From Bacillota bacterium (lineage in GTDB: Bacteria > Bacillota > Sulfobacillia > Sulfobacillales > Sulfobacillaceae), in the NCBI GenBank assembly GCA_021841025.1, contig JAKBWA010000006.1:1-48664 (forward strand): a DNA stretch of 48,664 nucleotides. Direction: 5' to 3'. Below, in pieces: positions 18,690 to 27,155 of the stretch. Both the position numbers and the translations under genes were made by a program. Under the pieces are notes generated by a model, which saw nothing but the letters and a program-made list of their open reading frames with translations, was not told the DNA's origin and searched no databases. The stretch's first letter is position 1; each line of letters starts with the position of its first letter.

Positions 18690-19988
18690 CTATTCGCCCG
18701 AGGCGCTCTCGATGGTAGTTCCCCGGCCAGTCTCATGGCCTTTGATGGCCCATAACACGGCACCACTAAGACCGATGGCCCAGATCACCAGATTAAACAG
18801 CATGTATTGATGGAGGTTATAGTTCTGCGTCATATAAATGGTAAAAATATACAGTCCAATGCTGACAAAACGAACCACAGCCGTGTAGGTTCCCCGTCTG
18901 GCGGTGGGCCAAACTTCGCCTTTTAAAGTGTCTTCCGTCAGATAACTGATGTTCACAAACAAGTTTAATACGACAAGCAATACCCAGAACAACCCAATGG
19001 TTTTGGTCCACTGGCTCACTGTCAGGTAGATAATGGCGGTAATAACAAACGTGCCGCCATAACCCCATAGCAACATACTCTTCCGACTCCAGGAATCGGC
19101 TAACAACCCTAAAAATCCTGAAAAGAATCCGACTCCAGTGGCTACCAAAAGAATCAAAGCCGTATAATGGTTAAAATAACTGGGACCTAGCACGTAGGTC
19201 ATGAGACCGAAACCGGCTGTTCCTGCAAACGCAATCGCCGTGGTAGCATAAAACCGGACGCCTAAGGAGACCTGTGCCGGCACGGCGGCCTGATCCTTTT
19301 GCTGACGCACGGCTTGACGCACCTGATATTCTTCGGGCCCGTAATATTTTTCTGCTTCCTGGCGGGCACGCTCGTGCAATCCCCGGCGCTCCAGCCACCG
19401 AATGGACTCGGGAGTACGACTCCGTGCCAGAAAGAGCACAAACAACACGACCAAAATAGTCGCGGCAATCATTCCCCGTTGGAAGGCAACGGCATGATAC
19501 GCACTGAGTAAGGACACCACTGCTAACAAAAATCCACCTAAATTAATGAAGTTGATTTCCATCATCATCGTTTTGCCACGGTGCTTGGTCGGCATCACTT
19601 CGTGGGACGCCGCCATAATCGTGTTCATTTCCCCACCGGCAGCAAATAAAAGCACGGCCAAAAACACAAGGATCAAGATATAGGAATAGCTGAAGACAAT
19701 TCCCACCGCTCCTACCCCATATAGCGCCATCGTTACGTAAAAGGTGTTTTTGCGCCCTACATAATCCGCCAAGGGTCCCGCTACGGCAATGCCGATAATC
19801 AGCCACAAAGGAGCCCATGCCAACAACAGCGAACGTAAATGGGGCGGCATGTGCACCCAGCCGGTGGCAATGGTCGCCATGCCAAAAATGTAAGCTTCTA
19901 GCAACATACCCAGTCCAAAGGCCCAAAAAGACCAACTGTCAGTCGACGTCCACCGTTCTTCCCGTACCGGGGTTGTTTCCGACATCAT
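18690..19988 (-). CDS. MFS transporter, probably nucleoside or deoxyribose uptake
   Basis: 432 aa with about 12 membrane helices. The loop 2-3 motif is GPLADYVGRKNTF and the equivalent in the second half is GLLADSWSRKSM. A cytoplasmic central loop (RWLERRGLHERARQEAEKYYG) resembles the sugar-porter/MHS groups. AGGGAGGG precedes the ATG pair at 19985-19988. It is the gene immediately upstream of deoC in the same direction, so uptake of a nucleoside or sugar feeding that pathway is the likely job. Substrate is inferred from position only. Confidence 0.88.
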   Translation of the reverse strand: MMSETTPVREERWTSTDSWSFWAFGLGMLLEAYIFGMATIATGWVHMPPHLRSLLLAWAPLWLIIGIAVAGPLADYVGRKNTFYVTMALYGVGAVGIVFSYSYILILVFLAVLLFAAGGEMNTIMAASHEVMPTKHRGKTMMMEINFINLGGFLLAVVSLLSAYHAVAFQRGMIAATILVVLFVLFLARSRTPESIRWLERRGLHERARQEAEKYYGPEEYQVRQAVRQQKDQAAVPAQVSLGVRFYATTAIAFAGTAGFGLMTYVLGPSYFNHYTALILLVATGVGFFSGFLGLLADSWSRKSMLLWGYGGTFVITAIIYLTVSQWTKTIGLFWVLLVVLNLFVNISYLTEDTLKGEVWPTARRGTYTAVVRFVSIGLYIFTIYMTQNYNLHQYMLFNLVIWAIGLSGAVLWAIKGHETGRGTTIESASGE

Positions 19989-20552
19989 TGTCTATCCCTC
20001 CCTCTGCATCCCAACTCTGGGACTGTATCCTCACACCCTACCTTGTCCATGAGTCGTGAACGCCATACAAAGTGCCACAACAAGGTACAAGATAGAGAAT
20101 TTTATGATAGTAAATTGTCACCGCTATTAACCGAACCCAATAAGTCCTCAGACGTCTGATGTCATTAGTGATTTTAAAAATCTAGCACGGCTTTCGCCCC
20201 ATTACTAGATTCATTCACATTATGGCATGAGGCTACTGGCAAAAACAATGACAGTTTCATCATTATGCGAAAATTTTGCCATGCAATTGCGTCAGCCGGA
20301 ACTACCGTAATCAAGGAACCTACGTACAATAACATTTCACAGAACCGAACGCTGTTTGGCACTTCTGAACCGGTTGTGCCTGCCGATTCTCCGCGCAACC
20401 TCTCTTTCGTTTTCCCACCCACTGGGGCCTTTTTGTAACTTATTCCCACAATACGACGTTAATATCAATAATGACATCGGTTTCATTATGGGTCCCAGCC
20501 TGATGGCCCCCAGTGAAAATCGTTAACTCATAAAATTAATCCGATTGGGTAA
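19989..20552. other. Intergenic stretch upstream of the MFS gene
   Basis: Contains the ribosome site of the MFS gene and a palindrome at 20148-20159 listed separately. No supported gene is seen; the frames present are short and lack ribosome sites. Confidence 0.35.
20148..20159. promoter_or_regulatory. Perfect 12-bp palindrome, candidate GntR operator
   Basis: TCAGACGTCTGA is a perfect inverted repeat about 160 bp upstream of the MFS gene that heads the deoxynucleoside cluster. Its size suits a GntR-family dimer and the cluster encodes one (14270-15079). No second copy was spotted before deoC. Link inferred. Confidence 0.3.
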
Positions 20553-21137
20553 CGCGGCGATGAATTTGCAAAAAGTGGCCGAGAGTTCGATGAGGAACTC
20601 CTCACATCGAGCGGAAAAATGCCGGACCGGTTGACACGCGGAGGATATCGCGGGGGTTCGTCAAACTTACCCGGACTGTTGATGTACGTCATTTGGGATA
20701 AAATGGAATATATTGTTTAATGTCATCCACTAGATGAGACGAAGACACATGGATTCGGACTTAGGGGAGTTGTCGTGAAGCCATCGCGTGAGAAAGACTT
20801 GCGGGGATATATTAAACGAATACCTTGATTTATAGTTCAACTAAATGACGAAAAATCTTCGATTATTGGAAAAGTTTTTCTAAGTATTCGTTGAGTTATA
20901 CCTCGTGAACTGATCCCCCTGGTCGAGGTCTTTCCATTCGATTCAAGAAGCCCCGTGCATATGCTCAGGAATGTTAGAGAGGGGGTGCAATCCTTCATCA
21001 CCACCATAAGGGAGGGGTTCGCGGCGACCCGAAAACGGGACGAGCACTGGCAACAGGTGCTGGACACGCAATTAGAGCGAATCGTGCAGTCAGAAGCCAC
21101 GGTGCAAGCTCTTGAGGATGCGCACCGGAAGCGGTAG
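20553..21137 (+). pseudogene. Possible decayed gene with three in-frame stops
   Basis: One frame runs 195 codons from 20553 to the stop ending at 21137, broken only by TAA (20718), TGA (20826) and TGA (20892). The final 60 codons are charged and helix-prone (GFAATRKRDEHWQQVLDTQL, then ERIVQSEATVQALEDAHRKR) and look like a coiled coil. A GTG at 20775 behind GGGGAG opens the second part. Chance openness is not excluded, and no family is recognised. Confidence 0.3.
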
Positions 21138-21338
21138 CGGCCCTTTAAATGATGTGCCGTACGGGCATCCCCACAAAACTTTGCTGTTCAAATGTCACCA
21201 AGTTTGGCATATTTGGGTTACGGCCGTCCTAAACTTAACAACTCGGGTACAAGAAATTTGTTTTACTGGCAGAAAAACTCGCAACAGGAGCAAACAGATG
21301 TTAAAGGAGCAAAAGACATCAAGAAAGGACATAGCGGC

Positions 21339-21905
21339 TTGGACAAACTGAGTTTTGTAGTCAATATTTTATTAGCCATTTGGGCGCTTTTGGAATTATA
21401 CACATTGGCTCGCCATTGGACTCCTCATACCCCCTCGCGGGACAAAGGCAGTATGTTTGTCATTGGCCTCACGGTTGCCCTTGCGTTCTTTCTGGCCGAT
21501 AGCGTCAATTTGTGGGCGAAAGGCTGGAACTTCCCCATTCCTCTCGCAATACGGGTATTGGGGCTTGTTATCATGATAGGGGGCATGATTTTTCGATTCT
21601 ATTCCATCCGTCTCTTAGGCCGTTTTTTCACCCCTGTCGTCACATTTCAACCCGAGCAGACATTGATTCAAAACGGGCCCTACCGCTATATCCGCCACCC
21701 CAGTTATACCGGGGTATGGCTGGTCTTTATCGGCCTGGGCCTAACGACTGTCGGATGGATCCAATTTGCTGTCTTCAGTATTTTGCCTCTATTAGGGTTG
21801 CTGTACCGTATCCACGTTGAAGAGAGAATGCTGCTCCAGGTATTTGGGTCTCAGTACCGCCAATACGCTGCGCATACCCGGAAGTTAATCCCCTTCCTCT
21901 TCTAA
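21339..21905 (+). CDS. Isoprenylcysteine carboxyl methyltransferase-like integral membrane protein
   Basis: 188 aa with about four membrane helices. The C-terminal half has the ICMT/PEMT motif NGPYRYIRHPSYTGVW followed by a helical pair and the EERMLLQVFGSQYRQY tail, which binds S-adenosylmethionine in this superfamily. The frame opens at 21192, but AAAGGA precedes an in-frame TTG at 21339 by nine bases and the protein then begins at its first hydrophobic segment, so this start is preferred. Bacterial members methylate unknown substrates, possibly isoprenoids or lipids. It stands alone between a decayed stretch and an MFS gene. Confidence 0.85.
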   Translation: MDKLSFVVNILLAIWALLELYTLARHWTPHTPSRDKGSMFVIGLTVALAFFLADSVNLWAKGWNFPIPLAIRVLGLVIMIGGMIFRFYSIRLLGRFFTPVVTFQPEQTLIQNGPYRYIRHPSYTGVWLVFIGLGLTTVGWIQFAVFSILPLLGLLYRIHVEERMLLQVFGSQYRQYAAHTRKLIPFLF

Positions 21906-21927
21906 ACAACAGCTTCTAAACAACAGC
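21900..21927 (+). repeat. 14-bp tandem duplication over a stop codon
   Basis: TTCTAAACAACAGC occurs twice head to tail (21900-21913 and 21914-21927). The first copy contains the TAA stop of the methyltransferase gene. It looks like a recent slippage duplication. Confidence 0.8.
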
Positions 21928-21951
21928 CCCCTATTTCCTGCCCTATTATTT

Positions 21952-21988
21952 ATCAATGCTCTGTTATTAAACGAACAGAGCATTTGAT
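21952..21988 (+). terminator. Strong hairpin after the methyltransferase gene
   Basis: ATCAATGCTCTGTT (21952-21965) pairs with AACAGAGCATTTGAT (21974-21988) with one bulged base and an 8-base loop. It lies 47 bp after the methyltransferase stop. No T-run follows on the plus strand, so termination efficiency is uncertain. Confidence 0.5.
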
Positions 21989-22165
21989 AAAAAGACTCAT
22001 ATAACATTGGCAATTCGTTTACAATGGTCCCAGAGAGTTGCCCCGGGGCTGCGGCGTGTTGTTCTCAGGCTATATTTCTTTGGCACGACATGAAATACAG
22101 CTCGCATTAGCTGAAGGACATGTTCCAGGCATTAGTCATCGAATCCGGCGGAGGTGTAAAGCTAC

Positions 22166-23413
22166 GTGCAAAGTCCTACGGTTCCCAGTGATGAGATTCT
22201 CTTCCAACGGATTCGCATGGTTTCTAGCCTCGGAATTCTGCTGGATGGATATAACCTCTCAATTATTGCTGTGAGCCTTATTCCCATGACGAGACAATTC
22301 CATCTGGTTTCTGCCCAAATGGGACTTCTGGCTTCCGCCACTCTGGCCGGATCCATCGTAGGCGGATGGTCTGCCGGAGTGCTGGCAGACCGTTATGGAC
22401 GCAAAACTCTGTTAATCGGAGATCTGATAGTTTTTATCCTGTTCTCCGGCGCTTCCGCTTTAGCTGTCCGCTATCTCTGGGTGGTTTTGGCTCGATTAGT
22501 GGTAGGAATCGCCATTGGAGCCGACTATGCTATTTCTCCTACCTATGTGGCGGAATTTGCTTTGCCCAAGTCTCGCGGTTTTCACATGGGATATGTCTGG
22601 CTAGCTTGGTCCGTTGGAGCGGTTGGCAGTTTTGGACTTGGAGCCGTAGTTGTCAATTCGGTCGCCCCCGCATTGAGCTGGCGTCTATTGTTTGCCGTGG
22701 CCATTATTCCGGCCGCCATAGGATTAATCATGCGCCACCAATTGCCCGAGTCCCCCATATGGCAGAAAATGCGCTTCAAGGAACGCCAGATTGCAAAACA
22801 TAAGTTGGGGCGATCACCCCTCCAACTCTGGATTTTAGCCATGGTTCCGTGGTTTCTTTTGGATTTTACCAGCTACGGACTCGGATTGCTATTGCCTGTG
22901 TTGCTCAAATCCAATCATCTCACCTCCACCACCGGGTCCATTTTAGGTACCGGCCTGGCAGCTTTGTTTGGGGGGCTGGGAACACTATGGGCCATGAAGC
23001 GGCTGGACCGTCTTGGCCGGATACGAATTCAAGTGCAAGGATTCCTCCTTTCCGGACTCATGCTTTGGGTCTTGGCTGCGATCCTTTGGCTGCACTTGCA
23101 GATATTTATAGGATTGTTGGCGGGTCTGATGGTTGCAAATTTCTTTAGCGGCAGCGGGCCTGGAACCACGTGCGGAATCATTCCAGCTGAAATTTTTCCG
23201 ACGCTAGAGCGAGCCACGGCTTTGGGAGCAGCGACGGCCTTTAGCCGTGTAGGAGCCATTGTTGGCGTCTTTGTTTTAGCATTTGTCGAGGCGCGTTTTC
23301 ACTTTGAAGGAGTATTAGCCGTTGCCGGCCTCTCCTCAGTATTGGGAGCCGTGGTTAGTTGGTACTGGCGAATTGAACCCAATCAGACAACTTTACCCGA
23401 CACCTTCTCATGA
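22166..23413 (+). CDS. MFS transporter, sugar/acid porter type
   Basis: 415 aa, about 12 helices. Loop 2-3 motif is GVLADRYGRKTLL, the helix 4-5 region is ARLVVGIAIGADYAISPTYVAEFAL, and the second-half motif is KRLDRLGRIR. The pattern fits the sugar-porter/AAHS group. GGAGGT ten bases upstream selects GTG 22166. It has no enzyme partners, so the substrate cannot be named. Confidence 0.88.
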   Translation: MQSPTVPSDEILFQRIRMVSSLGILLDGYNLSIIAVSLIPMTRQFHLVSAQMGLLASATLAGSIVGGWSAGVLADRYGRKTLLIGDLIVFILFSGASALAVRYLWVVLARLVVGIAIGADYAISPTYVAEFALPKSRGFHMGYVWLAWSVGAVGSFGLGAVVVNSVAPALSWRLLFAVAIIPAAIGLIMRHQLPESPIWQKMRFKERQIAKHKLGRSPLQLWILAMVPWFLLDFTSYGLGLLLPVLLKSNHLTSTTGSILGTGLAALFGGLGTLWAMKRLDRLGRIRIQVQGFLLSGLMLWVLAAILWLHLQIFIGLLAGLMVANFFSGSGPGTTCGIIPAEIFPTLERATALGAATAFSRVGAIVGVFVLAFVEARFHFEGVLAVAGLSSVLGAVVSWYWRIEPNQTTLPDTFS

Positions 23414-23479
23414 ATTCATCCTGCCTCAAGGCCCAAAATCCTCAAGATAATAAGCGCCCATGCCGACACGGCAAGACGT

Positions 23480-23896
23480 CTAATCGGCATCGTGGCGCGG
23501 GATGTAGACTAGCACGACACCCAAGGACACCACCCCGCACAACGTCACAATAGCATTGGACGAAGCCAAAGATGTTGTCGTAGCCAGAACCACGCCATGA
23601 CGCAAAAGGGCAATCCATACTAATGCCAGTAAAGGTTTGATTGGCAAGTGCCGAGTCTGCAAAGTTAGGACCACAGTGTGCAATAATTCGGCCAGCATCA
23701 AAAGAGTAAGGATGGGGTCAAGGCTGGAGAGAGGAGCAGGATAGGCTCCTACGACAAGAATTTTGTGGATGATAGCCGCTATGACCCGCACGGCCAGGGC
23801 CAAGACACTCATGACAGTCAACAAATACAAGCCGTCGACACTCCAGTTAATGACACGGTGAACCAGCTGACGCATTGGGGATGCGGTGGAATTCAT
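23480..23896 (-). CDS. PsiE-like small membrane protein
   Basis: 138 aa with four predicted membrane helices (around GLYLLTVMSVLALAVRVIAA, LDPILTLLMLAELLHTVVL, KPLLALVWIALLRHGVV, VTLCGVVSLGVVLVYI). The arrangement and the ELLHTVVL and RHGVV positions resemble the phosphate-starvation-inducible PsiE family. The frame opens at 23932, but GTGGAGG precedes ATG 23896 by about 12 bases. It converges on the MFS gene. PsiE's own function is unknown. Confidence 0.72.
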   Translation of the reverse strand: MNSTASPMRQLVHRVINWSVDGLYLLTVMSVLALAVRVIAAIIHKILVVGAYPAPLSSLDPILTLLMLAELLHTVVLTLQTRHLPIKPLLALVWIALLRHGVVLATTTSLASSNAIVTLCGVVSLGVVLVYIPRHDAD

Positions 23897-24483
23897 ACCA
23901 TCATATTTCCTCCACAGGATAAGAAAACACAACCTTCTATCTGAGTGGCTGTCTGTCTTGACAAGACGAACAAAAACAACAGAACGATGCGGACCTTCTC
24001 CAGAATCCAGACACTATAGTATATCCATAATTTTTGGTTTCATGCCGCGGTCCTGTCATTAAAGATCCCAGCCAAACCATCTTCCGCTTCATCACCCCAA
24101 CGACACGAATCCCAATCAGGAGAACACGTGCAGATCATAATCACAACGCCTGTTGGCTAAAAAAGAATTCGCCTCTTTGCACAGATGTGAGCTCATCCTT
24201 TTGACAACGACGGTTGTCACCAAATAAGTTCTGGTACTAAGCCGCCGAAACATCTTCATCGCGGCGTCATAGCTTGTGCGTTGGTGAGAGGGGATTAAAG
24301 TCTATTGCAAAATTCTCGAATTATGGCGTGAAAATCTTATTCTAAAGACCTAGGACAAAAGTGTTCGACACTTTCCGATAGAAATGAAGGGGGGAACCCC
24401 GAATCAATCCACACAAGCCAATATCTTCGGGTCTTTTGCCATGGATTTCCTCGTTCGAAATGTGTCGTTTGCCCCAGAACCTG
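23897..24483. other. Intergenic stretch without a supported gene
   Basis: AT-rich sequence with no ribosome-site-led frame. A short hairpin GACAACGACGGTTGTC occurs near 24200 and overlaps a TTGACA hexamer that has only a weak -10 match downstream. No RNA gene recognised. Confidence 0.35.
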
Positions 24484-24512
24484 TTCATTAAAATTACGGA
24501 ATATCGTACAAT
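24484..24512 (+). promoter_or_regulatory. Candidate promoter of the fic gene
   Basis: TTCATT (24484-24489) and TACAAT (24507-24512) are 17 bp apart, 70 bp before the GTG start of the Fic gene. A moderate sigma-A match. Confidence 0.4.
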
Positions 24513-24581
24513 GAAAGCATAATAACATTGGGGACAGATCCAAGGTCCCGGTATTGTAGCCATTAGAGGGGGAAATATTCT

Positions 24582-25346
24582 GTGTCCAATGTATTGTCGT
24601 CCCTGGATGACCGACTTGAACGGGTCGCTCAACAGCGGAAATGGTCGTATGATATTATTCGTCCAGTTTATGATGCCTTGCGAGTGCGCATGACTCATGC
24701 TTCCAATATGATTGAAGGACAACACCTTACGTTGCAGGAAACGGAGAGTGCCCTGCAAAATGAAGCGAATCAGGCAAATTTTTCTCACCGACAATGGGAG
24801 GCCATCGACCACGCCTTGGCCTGGGACGCCATGATGCGATATTCACAGAGTGAGGATTCGATCAATTCAGATTTGCTCCAATCGCTTCACGCTCTTGTTA
24901 TGCGTCATACACTGCCACATGAAGCTGGCCATTACCGCACCGTTCCGGTCGTGGCAAAAGGCAAGTCATGGACCCCTTCCCACCCGGTAACAATTCCGCA
25001 CAAAATTAAGCAAGTATTCGACGAATTGAAAAAGACCGCCATTCATCCGGTTACAGCTGCAGCTTGCATGCACGCTCGGTTAATGGCGGTTCATCCATTT
25101 ATGGATGGTAACGGCCGAACGGGGCGTCTTGTGCTTAACTTGTGGCTCATTCGTCATCACTATCCTCCTAGTCTTATTGACGCGCAAAACCGGGCCGCGT
25201 ATTATACAGCGTTACAGGCAGCAGACAGCGGCGATTACGCACCGATTGTCAATATCGTGCTGCAAGGCATTTTTCAAACGCTCACCTGGTATGAACAAGC
25301 CCTGCGCGAACAGAGCTCGACTCCGATTTTTAAAAACTCTGTTTGA
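24582..25346 (+). CDS. Fic-family AMP-transferase with N-terminal inhibitory motif (class II)
   Basis: 254 aa. The catalytic Fic motif HPFMDGNGRTGR is at residues 171-182, with the catalytic His first. An inhibitory helix motif SNMIEG (residues 41-46, matching S/T-x-x-x-E-G/N) lies near the N-terminus, which marks a class II, self-inhibited Fic enzyme. Such enzymes attach AMP, or a related nucleotide moiety, to hydroxyl groups of target proteins. GTG 24582 follows AGAGGGGGA by about nine bases. There is no antitoxin gene next to it, which agrees with built-in inhibition. Target unknown. Confidence 0.92.
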   Translation: MSNVLSSLDDRLERVAQQRKWSYDIIRPVYDALRVRMTHASNMIEGQHLTLQETESALQNEANQANFSHRQWEAIDHALAWDAMMRYSQSEDSINSDLLQSLHALVMRHTLPHEAGHYRTVPVVAKGKSWTPSHPVTIPHKIKQVFDELKKTAIHPVTAAACMHARLMAVHPFMDGNGRTGRLVLNLWLIRHHYPPSLIDAQNRAAYYTALQAADSGDYAPIVNIVLQGIFQTLTWYEQALREQSSTPIFKNSV

Positions 25347-25997
25347 TACTTTTAATCTCTCAAGCTCCAGGGATTTTTGGGAGAAACTTGAAAGCGCATG
25401 GGGCGATCAAACTCCCCTATCCAAGCGGCCTGTGGATACCAAGACAGGCTTGCTTGCCGTATTGGCCTAACGTCTGGTATTTAATGAGGCGAGACATCTT
25501 ACGTCTTCGCCGATGTGAGAAAGACCATGGTCAATGTATCGTCCTGTCAAAGGGCAACCAGATGTTCATGGTCTGCCAAATTCCTGACGGCAGGTTGCGT
25601 CAAAAAACCTTTGCCAGCGCATGATATCCCCCTAGTTGCGCTTAGAGGGTTTTATGGCACGCTTGATAAGATCTCAAGCAGACCCCCCGTAAGATTCAAA
25701 ACACACAATAAAGAGTTTTAAAATCTAAAGGGGTGGAAGTGTTTAAAGATCTTGGAAGCATGGTGATCGGCTGACCAAATCAGCACAATAAACGTGGGCC
25801 CAGTTCTTGCGCTTGTACAAACCATGCTCGAATGGTCCCCCTAGTCGGTAAAAATCTCTACTGACTAACCTATGAAGTCCCTCACTTTGAGCCGCGGGTC
25901 CCAGCTATGGGATTCTTTAGGTCCAGAGCTTTCACGCCGTTTGCCCGTATTCCTCTTCTGATGCCACCTCCTACAATGACACTAGCGACACTAGAAC
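25347..25997. other. Stretch without a supported gene after fic
   Basis: Several overlapping open stretches of 70-120 codons exist, but none has a ribosome binding site or a recognisable domain. It may hold decayed coding sequence. No repeat or RNA gene was identified. Confidence 0.35.
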
Positions 25998-26015
25998 TTG
26001 TGAGTTAACTCACAA
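25998..26015. promoter_or_regulatory. Perfect CRP/FNR-family binding palindrome
   Basis: TTGTGAGTTAACTCACAA is an 18-bp perfect palindrome containing TGTGA-N6-TCACA, the consensus for CRP and close to that of Firmicute FNR/ArcR-type regulators. It lies 170 bp upstream of the LuxR-type gene at 26186 and is the only such site noticed in the window. Which regulator binds is unknown. Confidence 0.65.
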
Positions 26016-26185
26016 ATCAATTTAGCATAACAGACCCAATCTGAACGTCCACTGATGAGTCAATTCGAAACCCAGATCAATGGTTTGCTCAAGACTCTTC
26101 GACCCTCTTGATCGGTCTAGGACAATAAAATCACCGGCTTGATGGATCCCCCACGACTTCACCTTAAGAAAGGAAGGGAGAAAGC

Positions 26186-26842
26186 ATGGCCACCCATCTT
26201 GAAAATTCCGGGCGAATTTCTGTCGCCTCATTGGTTTCCAATGAGGTGGAAGAAGAAGGGTTGTTGGCAATAATACGGCAAAGCCAGGACATGAACGTCG
26301 GCTGCCATGCCATAATCTCCCGCCTGCCGCCCACCCCTTCATTGTTTCAACTCTGTGATTGGAGCCAGATCGGAGTGATCGCCATGATGTTACCGGCCTC
26401 CATCATGGAAGACGCTGTCACCACCTTTGCCCAGGAGCTCCCCCACATTCCTTTAACCGCTATTATCACCAGTCCCTGGACCGGAGCCGATATTGTGCGA
26501 CTCCTCAAGGAAGGGGCTCAGGCATTAACCGCATCAATGCGGGCCCCCGTTATCCTGAACATGATTCGTCTCACGTATTACCACGCGGGCGCCGTAGATA
26601 TTGACATGTCCCAAAGAGCAATCAGAGCGCGCATGGCCTTCGCTCGCCATGAACCGGCCCTCAACCCCCTCGATCGCAGAATTTGGTCACTGCTCGCCCA
26701 AGGATATTCCAATTTGCAAATCGCTACGATGCTGGGAATTTCCTTGTCACGCACTAAGCACCGCATCAAACACATTTTCCGTTATTTAGACATCCACCAC
26801 CGAGCTGAAGCTATTAAACTTTTTGACGACAGTCGCCATTGA
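26186..26842 (+). CDS. LuxR/NarL-type regulator with a degenerate receiver-like domain
   Basis: 218 aa. The C-terminal LuxR helix-turn-helix runs from about residue 158 (LNPLDRRIWSLLAQGYSNLQ, then IATMLGISLSRTKHRIKHIF). The N-terminal 130 residues have the alternating helix-strand look of a response-regulator receiver. However, no Asp stands at the expected phosphorylation site (IGVIAMMLPASIMED), and no acidic pair is at the N-terminus. It is therefore probably phosphorylation-independent. The ATG follows AAGGAAGGGAG. No kinase gene is adjacent. The CRP/FNR-type palindrome upstream suggests redox or nutrient control. Confidence 0.82.
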   Translation: MATHLENSGRISVASLVSNEVEEEGLLAIIRQSQDMNVGCHAIISRLPPTPSLFQLCDWSQIGVIAMMLPASIMEDAVTTFAQELPHIPLTAIITSPWTGADIVRLLKEGAQALTASMRAPVILNMIRLTYYHAGAVDIDMSQRAIRARMAFARHEPALNPLDRRIWSLLAQGYSNLQIATMLGISLSRTKHRIKHIFRYLDIHHRAEAIKLFDDSRH

Positions 26843-27155
26843 GGCTCCAGGCATCATAACCCTCGGCAATGAAACCGTTTTGAGTTCTCCAGTCTGCCGC
26901 GCCCCATACCCGAGAGCGGGGGTAAGTTCAGCCAAAATAGACAATCCTCGCCCATCAAAAAGAATTTCCCATAATCACGAGCCATTTTTGCAGCAAAGAC
27001 ACTGCATGCCTGAGTTGTCTGTGAATCCGCGAACACAACCACGTTTATAGGAGAATATGACAACCTAAACGCGGCAGACGAGGCAAAAACTCGCAGCAAC
27101 CGAGAGGGGATTGTTGCCCGTTTAGTCAAAAGCGGAATGTGCGGGGATGAGCACA
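26843..27155. other. Convergent gap between LuxR-type and MFS genes
   Basis: A 101-codon minus-strand frame starts at a GTG that overlaps the MFS stop (27156-27159) and would end near 26854. It has no own ribosome site and unusual composition. It could be translationally coupled, but there is no further support. No clear terminator seen. Confidence 0.3.

Noticed and set aside
24199-24230. TTGACA with a downstream ATAAGT as a promoter
   Set aside because: Poor -10, far from any gene, and overlaps a hairpin.
25343-25721. Overlapping plus-strand frames after fic
   Set aside because: No ribosome sites, no recognisable domain, and three frames compete; may be decayed sequence.
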